Part shown: positions 19,922-30,200 of the stretch, piece after piece | Position numbering within the stretch: the stretch's first letter is position 1 | Layout: each line of letters starts with the position of its first letter | DNA from: Mucilaginibacter frigoritolerans | Lineage (GTDB): Bacteria > Bacteroidota > Bacteroidia > Sphingobacteriales > Sphingobacteriaceae | Length of the DNA: 64,000 bases | NCBI RefSeq assembly: GCF_007830615.1 | Contig: NZ_VLLI01000001.1 | Span: forward strand, 771,654-835,653 | Direction: 5' to 3' | Program-made: the position numbers and the translations under genes | The notes under the pieces: generated by a model | Told to the model about the DNA's origin: nothing | Seen by the model: only the letters and a program-made list of their open reading frames with translations | Databases searched by the model: none

Positions 19922-21283
19922 ATGACAAATAGTGAAACCATCGTTGCCCTTGCTACCCCGAACGGAATTGGGGCTTTAGGAATTATCCGCCTTTCCGGAC
20001 CGGATGCCATTACCATTGCCAACAGTGTTTTCAAGGGTAAAGATTTAACCCAACAGGCATCACACACTATCCACTTTGGTAATATTGTTGATGGCGATGT
20101 TATTTTGGATGAGGTTTTAATGTCGTTGTTCGTTGCGCCACGATCATACACACGTGAGAATGTTGTTGAAATTAGTTGCCATGGTTCTGCATATATTATT
20201 GAGAGCATTATTAAACTGTTGATAAAAAAAGGTGCACGTTCGGCAAAGGCAGGAGAGTTCACACTTCGGGCATTTTTAAACGGACAGCTTGACCTTTCGC
20301 AAGCTGAGGCTGTAGCTGATTTGATTGCATCTAATTCAAAAGCATCTCAGCAGGTTGCTTTGCAACAGCTTAGAGGAGGCTTCAGCAACCAGCTTCAAAC
20401 CCTGCGTGATCAATTGGTACAATTTGCTTCACTCATAGAATTGGAACTTGATTTTGCCGAGGAAGATGTAGAATTTGCCAACCGCGATCAGCTTAAAAAT
20501 TTGATCCTGCAAATAAACAAAGTCATAATAAACCTAATCAATTCATTTGAGTTAGGCAATGCCATTAAACAAGGGGTAAACACCGTTATAGCTGGCCGCC
20601 CTAATGCCGGGAAATCAACGTTGTTGAACGCATTGTTGAACGAAGAACGTGCTATTGTTAGCCACATCCCCGGAACAACCCGTGATACTATAGAGGAGGT
20701 CTTGAACATTCACGGTATCAATTTCAGGCTAATTGACACAGCCGGAATTCGCGAAGCGACTGACACAATAGAGCAGATAGGAGTACAGCGAACAATGGAA
20801 AAGATCAGCCAGTCGGCCCTGTTGATTTATGTTTATGATGCATCTCAAATCACTCTTGATGAACTTAATCAGGATATTGAAAGCCTGAAAGATCCAGGCA
20901 TCACCATGATGGTGGTAGCAAACAAAATTGATCTTTTAAACAACGAAGAAATAGCTGCCTTACCACATACTCAGAAGGAAGTAGTAATATCGGCCAAAGA
21001 AAAGTTCCATATTGACGATCTGAAGAACAAAATTTACCACGCCGCCATAAAGGACAAATTAACCGGCGACGAAACGCTAGTAACCAATATCCGTCACCTG
21101 GAAGCACTGCAAAAAACAGAAGAAGCACTATCAAGGGTACTCAACGGTATGGATACGGTAACTTCTGATTTTTTATCAATGGATATCAAGCAGGCACTGC
21201 ACTATTTAGGTGAGATTACCGGTGTGGTTAGCACGGATGATCTGCTGGAAAATATTTTCAGTAAGTTTTGTATCGGGAAATAG
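19922..21283 (+). CDS. mnmE: tRNA modification GTPase MnmE
   Basis: With MnmG it makes the 5-carboxymethylaminomethyl modification of wobble uridine. The N-terminal folate-binding domain starts TIVALATPNGIGALGIIRLSG. A helical domain follows, then the G domain: G1 AGRPNAGKSTLLN, G2/G3 PGTTRDTIEE and DTAGIRE, and G4 ANKIDLL. The C-terminus is the essential CIGK box, intact. At 453 residues it is full length. The mobile island begins just after its stop, so the insertion left mnmE intact. Confidence 0.97.
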   Translation: MTNSETIVALATPNGIGALGIIRLSGPDAITIANSVFKGKDLTQQASHTIHFGNIVDGDVILDEVLMSLFVAPRSYTRENVVEISCHGSAYIIESIIKLLIKKGARSAKAGEFTLRAFLNGQLDLSQAEAVADLIASNSKASQQVALQQLRGGFSNQLQTLRDQLVQFASLIELELDFAEEDVEFANRDQLKNLILQINKVIINLINSFELGNAIKQGVNTVIAGRPNAGKSTLLNALLNEERAIVSHIPGTTRDTIEEVLNIHGINFRLIDTAGIREATDTIEQIGVQRTMEKISQSALLIYVYDASQITLDELNQDIESLKDPGITMMVVANKIDLLNNEEIAALPHTQKEVVISAKEKFHIDDLKNKIYHAAIKDKLTGDETLVTNIRHLEALQKTEEALSRVLNGMDTVTSDFLSMDIKQALHYLGEITGVVSTDDLLENIFSKFCIGK

Positions 21284-21601
21284 ACCCGCCAAATAACGCA
21301 TAAATTTGACAAGTATTGAATATTAAATAGCTTATTGTTAATAAGTTACAACTTTTCGCATTGTCGTTATTCCTCAATGTTTCTCCATATTTGACTGCGT
21401 TTTGTTACTCAAATGTAACTCAAAAACCAAATTTATATCAGTAAAATTAAGTGGGGGGAATTAAGTCTCTTAACTACCCTTATTGACTCTTATAGCTCCT
21501 TAATTACCCTTAACAGGAGAGATTACCACTGATTATTTTTTAGGTTTTTAGGCCAGTTTTGGACTAATAAGATGACAAATTTTAAGTAAATCAGTCAAAT
21601 T
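21284..21601 (+). promoter_or_regulatory. Island left-end non-coding region with 13-bp direct repeats
   Basis: No gene is visible. It holds TTTGTTACTCAAA at 21401-21413, repeated at 51132-51144. It also holds two near-identical 13-mers, TTAACTACCCTTA (21470-21482) and TTAATTACCCTTA (21500-21512), spaced 30 bases apart start to start. These could be arm-type sites for the adjacent integrase or operator repeats. The integrase operon promoter must lie here. Confidence 0.5.
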
Positions 21602-22159
21602 ATGAGTTCGAATTTTACGGTAAAAAGATTGTGTGAGCAATGCGGTAATGTATTTGAAGCAAAAACTACAGTCACTCGTTTCTGTGGCAAGCTTTGCAAT
21701 AAGCGGAATTTCAAACAGCGCATTCGTGGTGTCAAAATGGCGGCTATGGATGAGGTAGTGAAAAGTATTCTAGATAAACCGTCAGATGATCTTAAAGCCA
21801 CTGAGTTTTTAAGTGTAAGGCTTGCTGCAAAGCTTCTAGGGGCTTCCCAGAAGATTATCTATTCGATGATTAGATCGGGCAGGCTAAAAGCGGTCAATCT
21901 GTCTAAAAGGAAAACTACGGTCTATCGAAAAGAGATAGACAATCTATTTGCCTTGCCTGAAATAGATAGCACAAATATTAGCCTTAAACCTGAAATTGTT
22001 GAATGCTATCATATGGCTGAAGCTCAAGAAAAGTTTAACATCTCTGAAAAAGCACTATATGAACTGATTAAAAGAAACCATATTTCGAAATTCCAGGCAG
22101 GGTGGTACACTTATGTGGCCAAATCGGACTTGGATAAGATATTTTGTTTAACAGTTTAA
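21602..22159 (+). CDS. Zinc-ribbon plus two helix-turn-helix domains, integrase-operon protein
   Basis: A 185-residue protein. Residues 9-36 form a Cys4 knuckle (CEQC, then FCGKLCNKR). Two excisionase/MerR-like helix-turn-helix units follow: about 60-110 ([21 protein letters not shown]) and 140-185 ([20 protein letters not shown]). The integrase start lies 3 bases after its stop, so it probably regulates or directs recombination. A diverged copy of its first ~35 codons and upstream DNA lies at 51331, marking the other end of the island. Confidence 0.8.
   Translation: MSSNFTVKRLCEQCGNVFEAKTTVTRFCGKLCNKRNFKQRIRGVKMAAMDEVVKSILDKPSDDLKATEFLSVRLAAKLLGASQKIIYSMIRSGRLKAVNLSKRKTTVYRKEIDNLFALPEIDSTNISLKPEIVECYHMAEAQEKFNISEKALYELIKRNHISKFQAGWYTYVAKSDLDKIFCLTV
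21695..21706 (+). repeat. Candidate attachment core, left copy (TGCAATAAGCGG)
   Basis: A 12-base run inside the zinc-ribbon/HTH gene, identical to 51424-51435. Similarity between the two gene copies stops immediately after it. It could be the crossover site of the island integrase, or simply a conserved Cys-Asn-Lys-Arg codon run. Confidence 0.35.
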
Positions 22160-22162
22160 ATT

Positions 22163-23284
22163 ATGCCGAGAGTAACAATAAGACAACGGCCCTTGGCGAA
22201 TGGAAAGCACAGCATCCTGTTAGACTATTCTCCACCACTTAGGGATCCTAAAACCGGGAAGCCAAAAAGGTTTGAGTTTCTGGAGGTTTATACCTATGAC
22301 AAACCCGCGGACAAGTTGGAAACAAAGCATAATTCAGAAACTCGAAAGTTAGCCGAAGTTTTAAGAGCACAACGCCAACTTGATATTCAAAATAGGAAAT
22401 ACGGGTTTATTTCGGATGATACAAAGGATTCCAGCTTCATCGATTTTTTTGCTGAGTATATAGGAAAAAGGCAAAAATCAGAAAGTGATAATTGTGCCAT
22501 GTCGTTCAGATATTTTGTTGCATTTGCTGGACATGACTTTCGTTTTAATGAATTGACGGATTTTCTTTGCGAAGATTATAAGCACTTTATGTTGGGAGGG
22601 CCTGGGATTAGCAGAAGGGGCAAGGCAATCACGAGAAACACTGCCGTTAACTACTTTGCTAAATTTAGGTCTGTCCTAAAATTAGCGTACAAGCGCGGTT
22701 TTATTCCAATAGATCTTTATGAAATCGTTGATCCGATTTCTCTGAAAGAAACCCATCGTGAGCGTTTAACCATTGAAGAATTCCAATTGCTTGCTTCAAC
22801 ACCGGCTCCATCAGACCTTATTAAAAGGGCTGCAATCTTTTCCGGTTTAACTGGATTGAGGTTTTCTGATGTAAAAGGATTGAAGTGGAAAGACGTTAGG
22901 GGGACTGAAGGGAAATATAACCTGCAATTTATACAAGAAAAGACAGAAGGAGCAGAGGTGTTACCTATTTCTGATCAAGCAGTCGAATTGATGAGACAGA
23001 GAGGTGAGCCGGAGGAATTTGTATTCAAAAATTTAAGATATTCCAATCTGCAGCTCTTTTTTAGAAAATGGTTAGCAAAGGCAGGCATAACAAAAAATAT
23101 CACCTTTCATAGTTTTAGGCATACTTATGCTACTTTGTTACTTGATATGGGAGTTGATATCTATACTGTTTCCAAAATGCTCGGGCATAAATCAATTAAG
23201 ACGACAACTATTTACGCGAAAATCTCTGACAAGAAAAAGGTGGAGGCTTCAGGAAGAATTAGGCTAAACTTAGAGATGGTTTAG
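22163..23284 (+). CDS. Tyrosine recombinase / integrase
   Basis: Site-specific recombinase of 373 residues. It has an N-terminal arm-binding region, a SAM-like core-binding domain (about 85-190), and a catalytic domain from about 195. The active-site residues are visible: Arg in FSGLTGLRFSDVK, Lys in a following strand, His-x-x-Arg in FHSFRHTYATLLL, His in MLGHKSIKTT and the nucleophile Tyr in TTIYAKI. The set is complete, so it is probably functional. It is the last gene of the operon with the zinc-ribbon/HTH gene. Confidence 0.93.
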   Translation: MPRVTIRQRPLANGKHSILLDYSPPLRDPKTGKPKRFEFLEVYTYDKPADKLETKHNSETRKLAEVLRAQRQLDIQNRKYGFISDDTKDSSFIDFFAEYIGKRQKSESDNCAMSFRYFVAFAGHDFRFNELTDFLCEDYKHFMLGGPGISRRGKAITRNTAVNYFAKFRSVLKLAYKRGFIPIDLYEIVDPISLKETHRERLTIEEFQLLASTPAPSDLIKRAAIFSGLTGLRFSDVKGLKWKDVRGTEGKYNLQFIQEKTEGAEVLPISDQAVELMRQRGEPEEFVFKNLRYSNLQLFFRKWLAKAGITKNITFHSFRHTYATLLLDMGVDIYTVSKMLGHKSIKTTTIYAKISDKKKVEASGRIRLNLEMV

Positions 23285-23286
23285 TT

Positions 23287-23634
23287 TCATTGATATTCAA
23301 AAGGCTTCTTGAATTTTTTCGAGCGTGATTTTGAATCGGCATTGATTTCAGTAACAGTTTTTTGTTTTCCAGACCGTACCCACTCGTTAAGTTCACCTTT
23401 ATAAAAATAAAGGTTCTTTCCTGGTTTGTTGGCAGGTATTTCTTTCCTGCTGACTTTAGAATACAATGCGGGCACGGTCGTATTTAAAAATTCAGCAGCT
23501 TCCTCGATTGACATAGGGCTACTGTTTTCATCTATCTTGGGTACTGAGTTTCTAATTAGGATCTCCAGTTGCTCAACTTTTTCGAATAGTAAGCGAAGTA
23601 CTTCAGGGATATTTTCGAATTGAAATGGTTCCAT
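23287..23634 (-). CDS. Helix-turn-helix protein, excisionase/AlpA-like
   Basis: A 115-residue protein with an MSIEEAAEFLNTTVPALYSKVSRKEI helix-turn-helix (about residues 42-70) and a FYKGELNEWVRSG tail, the pattern of the helix_turn_helix_17 family found in excisionases. The N-terminal half is a short coiled segment. It converges on the integrase with a 2-base gap between stops. A role in excision or in regulating the island is inferred from context. Confidence 0.8.
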   Translation of the reverse strand: MEPFQFENIPEVLRLLFEKVEQLEILIRNSVPKIDENSSPMSIEEAAEFLNTTVPALYSKVSRKEIPANKPGKNLYFYKGELNEWVRSGKQKTVTEINADSKSRSKKFKKPFEYQ

Positions 23635-24236
23635 AGTGTCCTGTAAAGGACAGCAAAGTGGAAATTTAACTAGTTAGTTAAAGACAATATGCGAAAGTTG
23701 TTATAAATTTTTTTTGGTATAGCTGTTTCCTGTTCTTTCAATAAACGTTCTGTTTCAGCGGAGAGCTAGGGATTTATTTTACCTTTTCAATCAATTGTTA
23801 ATCAATATTTTATGGCGGTTATTTATTCTTACTCACCGAACTACTCACCGCTTTTTGATTCACTTTGATAGCTGCAATCGCTATGCTCAAAAATAAAAAT
23901 TAACTATCTATAATCCAAATAGTTGTGAAAATAAATTGGCTGACACCGGAATTTGTCTCCGCTGCAAAAAATCCCAAAGGATTCGAACCCTCAAGAGATT
24001 TAAACTGTTTATTCGTTTTAAATTTTGAAGATCATGAATAATTATTGAACACTTTTAGGTTAGGTAGATCGCTTAAATTTCTATGTATGAAATATTCTAA
24101 ATTGCTCTAATTCTAACGAGGTGTTTTTTGCAAAAAAAAAGATGCGTGATGTGATATCGGATCGAATGGATATTCCAGAAGAAAGCATTTGTTAATACAT
24201 TAAAATATCTATAGGTTTACCTAACCAAACCAAATC
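23635..24236. other. Non-coding gap before the ABC-3C module, with a tRNA T-arm-like fragment
   Basis: About 600 AT-rich bases without a supported gene. At 23975-23995 the minus strand reads GAGGGTTCGAATCCTTTGG, which matches a tRNA T-arm (five pairs around TTCGAAT). I cannot find the rest of a tRNA. It may be a relic of a tRNA-targeted insertion. The promoter of the next operon must lie near 24190-24230. Confidence 0.4.
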
Positions 24237-25319
24237 ATGAATTTTACTTTCTTACCGGCAAATAATGGCGATGCGATACACATTAACTTCACTAACCACG
24301 AAGGGCAAATAAAAAATGTGCTTATCGACGGTGGAATGCCACAGACCTACCTTAGTTATGACAAGAAAGGCAAAATAGTCGATGGCACTTTAAAGCAGCT
24401 CATTCGCGATCTCCGGACTGCTAAGCAAAAGTTTGATCTGGTCATCCTCACACATGTTGACCAGGACCATATTGGCGGTTTGGTGCGCTGGATCGAAAAA
24501 GATCCCTTGGCTTATGAAATGATAGGTGAGGTCTGGTTTAATTCAGGGAATACCATCAAATCGTATTTAAAGTCTACCGCTGCGCCGCCGCCTGAAATCA
24601 TACTCACATCCGATTTAGGTAGAGAAACCAGTATTGGTGAGGGCGTTACTTTTGAAAAATACATCACCGATCACGACTTATGGGATAAAAAAGTCTTGCT
24701 ACATGAAATGGAGCACACATTTCAAGGATTAAACTTCCAATTTTTATCGCCTGGTGAGCAGCAGTTGGAAGGACTGCTCGACAAGTGGCAGGAGGAAAAA
24801 CCTGATTCGGTGCAGACCACGAAACGACTGGATCATTTTGAACCTTTAGCCAAACTATATCAACAGGATTTGGCGATCAGTGACCTTCAATATAAAGAAG
24901 ATGCTGCTGTCCATAATGGCAGTTCACTCGCATTTATCTTAACTTTCCATGGAAAAAAATACCTGTTTTTAGGGGATGCTTTTCCATCAGTGTTGATCAA
25001 AGGGCTACAATATTTCGGCTATAGCGCTAAAAATCCGATAAAGCCGGAATTTGTAAAGATTTCGCATCATGGCAGCCTGGCCAATAACAGCCGTTTGATG
25101 CTGCAAATGATTTCAGCCAGGCACTTTGTGATCAGTACCGACGCAACTAGACATAACCACCCGCACAAACAGTTTTTAGCCCGCTTAATCTATTGTCATC
25201 CTAATTGTCACATTTATTTTAATTATCCTGATTTGATCGGACGTATCTTTACAGCAAAGGACAAAGAAGATTTTCCTACATTCAAGTCCTTACCAATAGA
25301 CCAATTACCTAAAGTTTAA
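24237..25319 (+). CDS. ComEC-like metallo-beta-lactamase hydrolase, first gene of ABC-3C-type module
   Basis: A 360-residue cytoplasmic MBL-fold protein with no membrane segments. The start FTFLPANNGDAIHINF and LTHVDQDHIGGLVRWI (zinc motif, about residues 70-85) match the ComEC/Rec2 C-terminal type. Later ligands appear in FLGDAFP and ISHHGSLANNSRL. This class is thought to cut nucleic acids or phosphodiesters. The protease gene starts 3 bases after the stop, tying it to the four-gene operon. A similar MBL heads the ubiquitin-like module at 33.4 kb, but the two proteins are clearly different. It is probably an effector or sensor; this is inference. Confidence 0.85.
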   Translation: MNFTFLPANNGDAIHINFTNHEGQIKNVLIDGGMPQTYLSYDKKGKIVDGTLKQLIRDLRTAKQKFDLVILTHVDQDHIGGLVRWIEKDPLAYEMIGEVWFNSGNTIKSYLKSTAAPPPEIILTSDLGRETSIGEGVTFEKYITDHDLWDKKVLLHEMEHTFQGLNFQFLSPGEQQLEGLLDKWQEEKPDSVQTTKRLDHFEPLAKLYQQDLAISDLQYKEDAAVHNGSSLAFILTFHGKKYLFLGDAFPSVLIKGLQYFGYSAKNPIKPEFVKISHHGSLANNSRLMLQMISARHFVISTDATRHNHPHKQFLARLIYCHPNCHIYFNYPDLIGRIFTAKDKEDFPTFKSLPIDQLPKV

Positions 25320-25322
25320 GAA

Positions 25323-26669
25323 ATGGAGTTAGAAGAACTCAGACGATATATCGTGATTATTAATGGTGGCAGCGGGGTGATCTATCAAGCTTCCGATATC
25401 AAACATACCTATATTCTGACCGCAAAGCATGTCATCGAAAAAGCCGACAACACGGTAAATCAATTAATTCGCTATGAATATAATGGTGATAGTTGGAGAG
25501 CTGAAAAAATACCATTTGAACTCAAAGCTGATGAGAATTACTTTGCTGACGAGCAAGTCGATATCGCGATCCTTAAAATTGCCCGTTTGGATGGATTTGA
25601 TCAGGTGTTCCGGACACCCGGCAATATAGAACGCAATGGGTATATGCTGGTCGGCTACCCCGCAAAGCGGAGAGGGCAGTATACTTCGATAGATTTGAGC
25701 AACAGCTTCAGGGTCAACGAGCCCATTACGCTTCAAACCTTAAAAAACAACCACTTAAGAGAAGCAAACATCGCAGGAAATCCGAACATTGATGAAATTA
25801 GCGGGCAATCCGGCGGCGCTATTGGAATCGTTAAAGACAATATTTTCCTTTTAGCAGGCATTCAAAGCCAAATGGCGGAAGCAGTTGATGAGTCGCTGGG
25901 TGCTATAGAGTTCTGCCCAATTAGTGCGTTCGACCAGTTGGTTAAATCTTATCCTAGTAAACTATCACCACTGTACCCTGCATTTATGGGCTGCTTTTCA
26001 CACTTAAAAGAATGCGTGCTCAAGCTGGATGCAGGTTTTTTTGAAACCAATGTCGCTTATACCCGCGCTTACTTACAGGACATGACGACCCGTATCGTAG
26101 CCAGCGACTTAACACCGGTAGTGATCAAAGACCATTTTCAAGCCCGTTTGCTCATACATAATCAGCATGAAAACCTGCTCGATCAAAAAGCGATATGGAT
26201 CGCGTGGCTTGAATTTCTAATCATTCTTCGTTTTATAAAGGAGGAGCAGGTCCTTGCCGAAAATATGGAGCAAATGTTCTGTGAATACCGACTAATGTTT
26301 TCCGGCACGAAGGAAGATTGGGCAAAAGATATGTCAAATATCGTGAAATCAGACTTCCGCGGTCTGAAAAAAGGGGGGAAGGTCATTATTGCAACCGATT
26401 CGGTACCGCGGCAATCGATCATACCCGCTGGCATAATAGATAATATTGTCCGCGCAAGGGAGCCGCTAAAAAGCCAGATGCAGATTGATGAAGGCATAGC
26501 CCATCCATTGGCGAGTTATCAGCTTATTCATTTACATGCATTCCAGGAGCATGGGATTATCAATAAAGCCATGGATTATACAGATTTTTGCGCACTCAAT
26601 GAAGACCAATTAGTGATTAAATTACAAGATGAATTCAACAGACTCTTTGCTCCAGCAGCGAATAATTGA
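25323..26669 (+). CDS. Trypsin-like protease of an ABC-three-component system
   Basis: A 448-residue protein. The N-terminal ~215 residues are a chymotrypsin-fold peptidase with a visible triad: His in LTAKHVIEKA (about 38), Asp in EQVDIAILKI (about 80) and Ser in ISGQSGGAIGIV (about 162). The rest is helical and resembles the C-terminal domain shared by ABC-3C effector proteins, with WIAWLEFLIILRFI in its middle. There is no signal peptide, so it acts inside the cell. It overlaps the next gene by 41 bases. Cleavage on activation of the SMC-like partner is the expected role, from the published ABC-3C classification. Confidence 0.82.
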   Translation: MELEELRRYIVIINGGSGVIYQASDIKHTYILTAKHVIEKADNTVNQLIRYEYNGDSWRAEKIPFELKADENYFADEQVDIAILKIARLDGFDQVFRTPGNIERNGYMLVGYPAKRRGQYTSIDLSNSFRVNEPITLQTLKNNHLREANIAGNPNIDEISGQSGGAIGIVKDNIFLLAGIQSQMAEAVDESLGAIEFCPISAFDQLVKSYPSKLSPLYPAFMGCFSHLKECVLKLDAGFFETNVAYTRAYLQDMTTRIVASDLTPVVIKDHFQARLLIHNQHENLLDQKAIWIAWLEFLIILRFIKEEQVLAENMEQMFCEYRLMFSGTKEDWAKDMSNIVKSDFRGLKKGGKVIIATDSVPRQSIIPAGIIDNIVRAREPLKSQMQIDEGIAHPLASYQLIHLHAFQEHGIINKAMDYTDFCALNEDQLVIKLQDEFNRLFAPAANN

Positions 26670-27204
26670 TATTTTAAAGGCGGAATACCCGGAGCAGTTC
26701 ATATCGCTTCAATCCGTTCCTTACCAGGGTGATATTTCGCTCTTTACGCTTTGGTTTGACAATGAAGCCGGATTGGAAAAAGAATGGGATAAAATTTCGG
26801 GGATGATCGCCGCGTATTATCAGGCCAGCCTAACCGATCAATTCACTAAATGGAATATTTACGTATGCTATCTCTGCAAAACACTGATCAGCATCAGCCT
26901 GAAATACAAGATCGAAAATGACCGGTTTTCCAGCAGGAAAATCATATTGGACAATTTCAGCGAAACCATCAATGATCTGACTCTGGATCATATCATTCGG
27001 ACACATATCACAAACAAAGATCTCAACTTTTCCGCAGACGTATCCAAGGCGAGAAACGCCGCCTCCACTTACGACTCAAGCGGTATAGCCTGGGATTTGC
27101 TCAAAAAGGTTACGCTAAAGCCAGGTAAGGGCAATTTGAAGGATACTCAGGATGTACTGGAACAAATAGAAGCCAAGTTAACAGATGAAAATAAGAAAAG
27201 TTGA
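26629..27204 (+). CDS. Small middle component of ABC-3C-type module
   Basis: A 191-residue protein without a clear catalytic motif. It overlaps the protease gene by 41 bases and the ATPase gene by 20, strong evidence of coupled translation. In ABC-three-component systems a small, poorly conserved protein (the middle component) lies exactly between effector and ATPase, and I assign it on that ground. The sequence is alpha/beta-like with a conserved-looking YVCYLCKTLISISLKYKIENDRFSSRK core (quoted in part: SLKYKIENDRFSSRK). No other in-frame start is near. Confidence 0.6.
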   Translation: MNSTDSLLQQRIIDILKAEYPEQFISLQSVPYQGDISLFTLWFDNEAGLEKEWDKISGMIAAYYQASLTDQFTKWNIYVCYLCKTLISISLKYKIENDRFSSRKIILDNFSETINDLTLDHIIRTHITNKDLNFSADVSKARNAASTYDSSGIAWDLLKKVTLKPGKGNLKDTQDVLEQIEAKLTDENKKS

Positions 27205-30200
27205 AATCCAAGCCTTCAGGGCCTATGATGAAGTCAAAGACGGCACTTTCGATTTTAGTTTAAAAGATGGCCGAGTCGCTGATTTTGTTTCGCTTTATGC
27301 CCCAAACGGCTTTGGCAAGACTTCATTCTACGACGCGGTGGAATGGGGCGTAACCAAAAATATCTACCGTTTTACCCGGCAGGATATTAATAAAGCTTAT
27401 GCTCACGATGAGAAGCAATTAAAGTACGAACTGGCTCCACAAAAAAGTCCGCACTATATCCTGAGGAATAAAAATAGTCCGCCGGAACGTGCCAGCTTTG
27501 TTAAACTGGATTTGCAAGGCTTCCCGAACATTACAGGTGAAGAGTTAGAAGAATTGCCCAGAAAAGACAGTTCGGACTATTTGTTTAATGAAAAGGCAAC
27601 CCAAAATATTTACTTCCGCGATGTCATTCTATCACAGGATAATATCGATGCTTTCTTAAAAGAAGATGACCCGCATCAACGCTACAAAAAATTCATGGAT
27701 TTTTTCGGCGACAAAGAACTGGACCGTTATTTTACCAATATCTTGTGCCTGATCAGGGCCAACGACCAAAAGATATCGGGACTGGAAGCCGAACTAGATA
27801 GACTTCGACAGGAGTTACCGCTAGATACCGATAACCAGATCTTGGAAAAAGTCAATCAAAAGATAAACGACTTGGCTGCGCAAGGAGAACAGATGAACCA
27901 GGTCCTGCCAACGTATACCGAACAGGATTTTATCACTTTTTCCAACCATATCTCTGACCGCAAAATCGTTGTCAATCATCAAAAAGAGGCAACGGCGGAA
28001 CTGTTAACAGTACTGGAGTCCAATCAATCCAAAATTGTCGATTTCCTCATCCTGCGTAGCCGGATCAGATCGGAACAAGGTAAGATGGCCGAACTCGAGC
28101 GTTTTAAAAGCGTTTTCGAACAACAGACCAAACTCAATAATGAGCTGTCGAATAAAGCGTTGGAAATCAACAAGACAACTGCTGAAATTAAGAAAACGCA
28201 AGAATTGATCGATAAATTACCCGCATTTACCAGGGCATTGTCCAGCATAGCGGGACAGCAGGAAGAAATCAAGAACCAGCGTGACCTTATCGCCCGGCAG
28301 GAAATTCAACTCGCAGATATCACCAAACAGTTCAATTCCTTAAATGCCCAGCTGAACAGCGCAAACACCAGTTTATATAATCTGAGCCAAAAGCAAAGCG
28401 AAATAGAAGGCTTAAAAGAAACATCGGAAAGCAGTGAGCGGGAAGCAACCCGTTTGCGTGATCAGATCAAAAACGAAACCGCCAAGATAGCCACAATTGA
28501 TCAAAAAATACAAGTACTGACAGAAGCCCAGGCAGCATTTGAATCAGATATAAGAGAGATCGGTAAGAATAACTTCTCCGAAGCCCTAAAAAAGGATAGC
28601 GCTTTTTCCGCATTTATTGCCAATATCGATCTGGAAAACCAAAAACTAAAAGAACTCAACACAACGCTGAAAAAGATCGAAGAAGAAATTAGCCAGAGCA
28701 ATGTACTGAACAATGAACTTAAACAAATTATTACCATCACATCCGGTTATATCAATAAGACGCAATCACCAACCTGCCCTGTATGCCTGCATGAATATGA
28801 TAACTTTGAAGAATTGTCTCAGCGGGTTTTAAATAACCCATTGCTGGACGTGTTGGTTCAGGAAAAGCTCACTAGAAAAAACGACCTGACCGGTCAAATA
28901 ACAGCCGCTGTGGATGATGTCGCAGCCGCCAGATCCGAAATGCTTAAATTGAAAAATGAGCAATTGCTGGCCAATCGTACTGAATTCAAAGATCTCAACC
29001 TAGAAAAAACCCGCTTATCGCTCGAGCTCACCAATCTTCGAAATGCCCTGGAAAAAACTGAGACCCGGATCAGAGATATTTTTGTTAAAACGGAAGGAGT
29101 AACTATCTCCGAATATCAAAAAAAGATCAGCGATAATATTACGCAAAAGAATTCAGATGTTGAGCAGACCAATAAAAAGATCGATGAACAAACTAAAGCA
29201 TCCAATGAGCTCAAAGCATTTATTGAAGCCTGGAATAAAACTTTAACCACACTTGAGTCGGGTATCAAAGCCTACCGCGCGTCAGAAGACTACTTGCTAT
29301 TGGACAACTACATTAGGCGAAATGGCTTAGACGAGAATGTTACGGCCGACTATTTTAATGACTTGCTGCTCAATTTGAACCGCGTGCTCACGAACTATCG
29401 TACGGAGGAAAAAGAGTTGCAGAGTCGTATAAAAGTTTTAGCCGATACTTTAAGTCAGCAAAATGTGCTCAGCCTCGACGGCGATATCAAAGACTTGCGC
29501 GATTCGATCACAGTCAACAAAGAAGTCACTGATGCCTTCGAACGTTTTCTAAATCAACATTTTTCCAACATTCCCAACGTCGACACGCAGGATATCCTGG
29601 ACGAGCACTTCGATACGGCTCAAACGGAGGCTCGGCAAAAGATCAACGATGTCGAATCGCTATTGGCAAATTTTGAAAAATTGGAGGATTATAAAAACAA
29701 TGTTCTTCCTTACTTAAAATTTAAAGCCACGGAATTGCTTATCGCCAATCTTGAAAAGTCGATCCTGCAGCAAAAAGAAGTAGTTGGGGTTTCCTTAGTG
29801 ACCGAAAAAGACAAACTTTCGGCATTTATCAATCTTCAGATTGAGTCCTTTTTCTATGAAGACCTGATCAATCAATTGTATAAAAAGGTCGATCCCCATC
29901 CGGAATATAAAAAGATCAAATTCAAATGCGATTTCCATGGGGATAAGCCTAAGCTGAATGTATTCGTCACCACCGGCAATGAAGATATTCACCTGATTCC
30001 TAACCTGTATTTCAGCACAGCCCAGATGAATATCCTTAGCCTGAGCATTTTCTTGGCAAAAGCCCTGAATGCGCACGATGAGGCAGGTAATGCCATAGAT
30101 TGTATCTTTATAGATGACCCCATTCAATCCATGGATAGCATCAATATCTTGTCCACAATCGATTTATTGCGGAGTATTGTCGTTAATTTTGATAAGCAAA

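Noticed and set aside
23941..24010. Full tRNA gene on the minus strand
   Set aside because: Only a T-arm-like piece can be paired; no anticodon or acceptor stems in the flanks.
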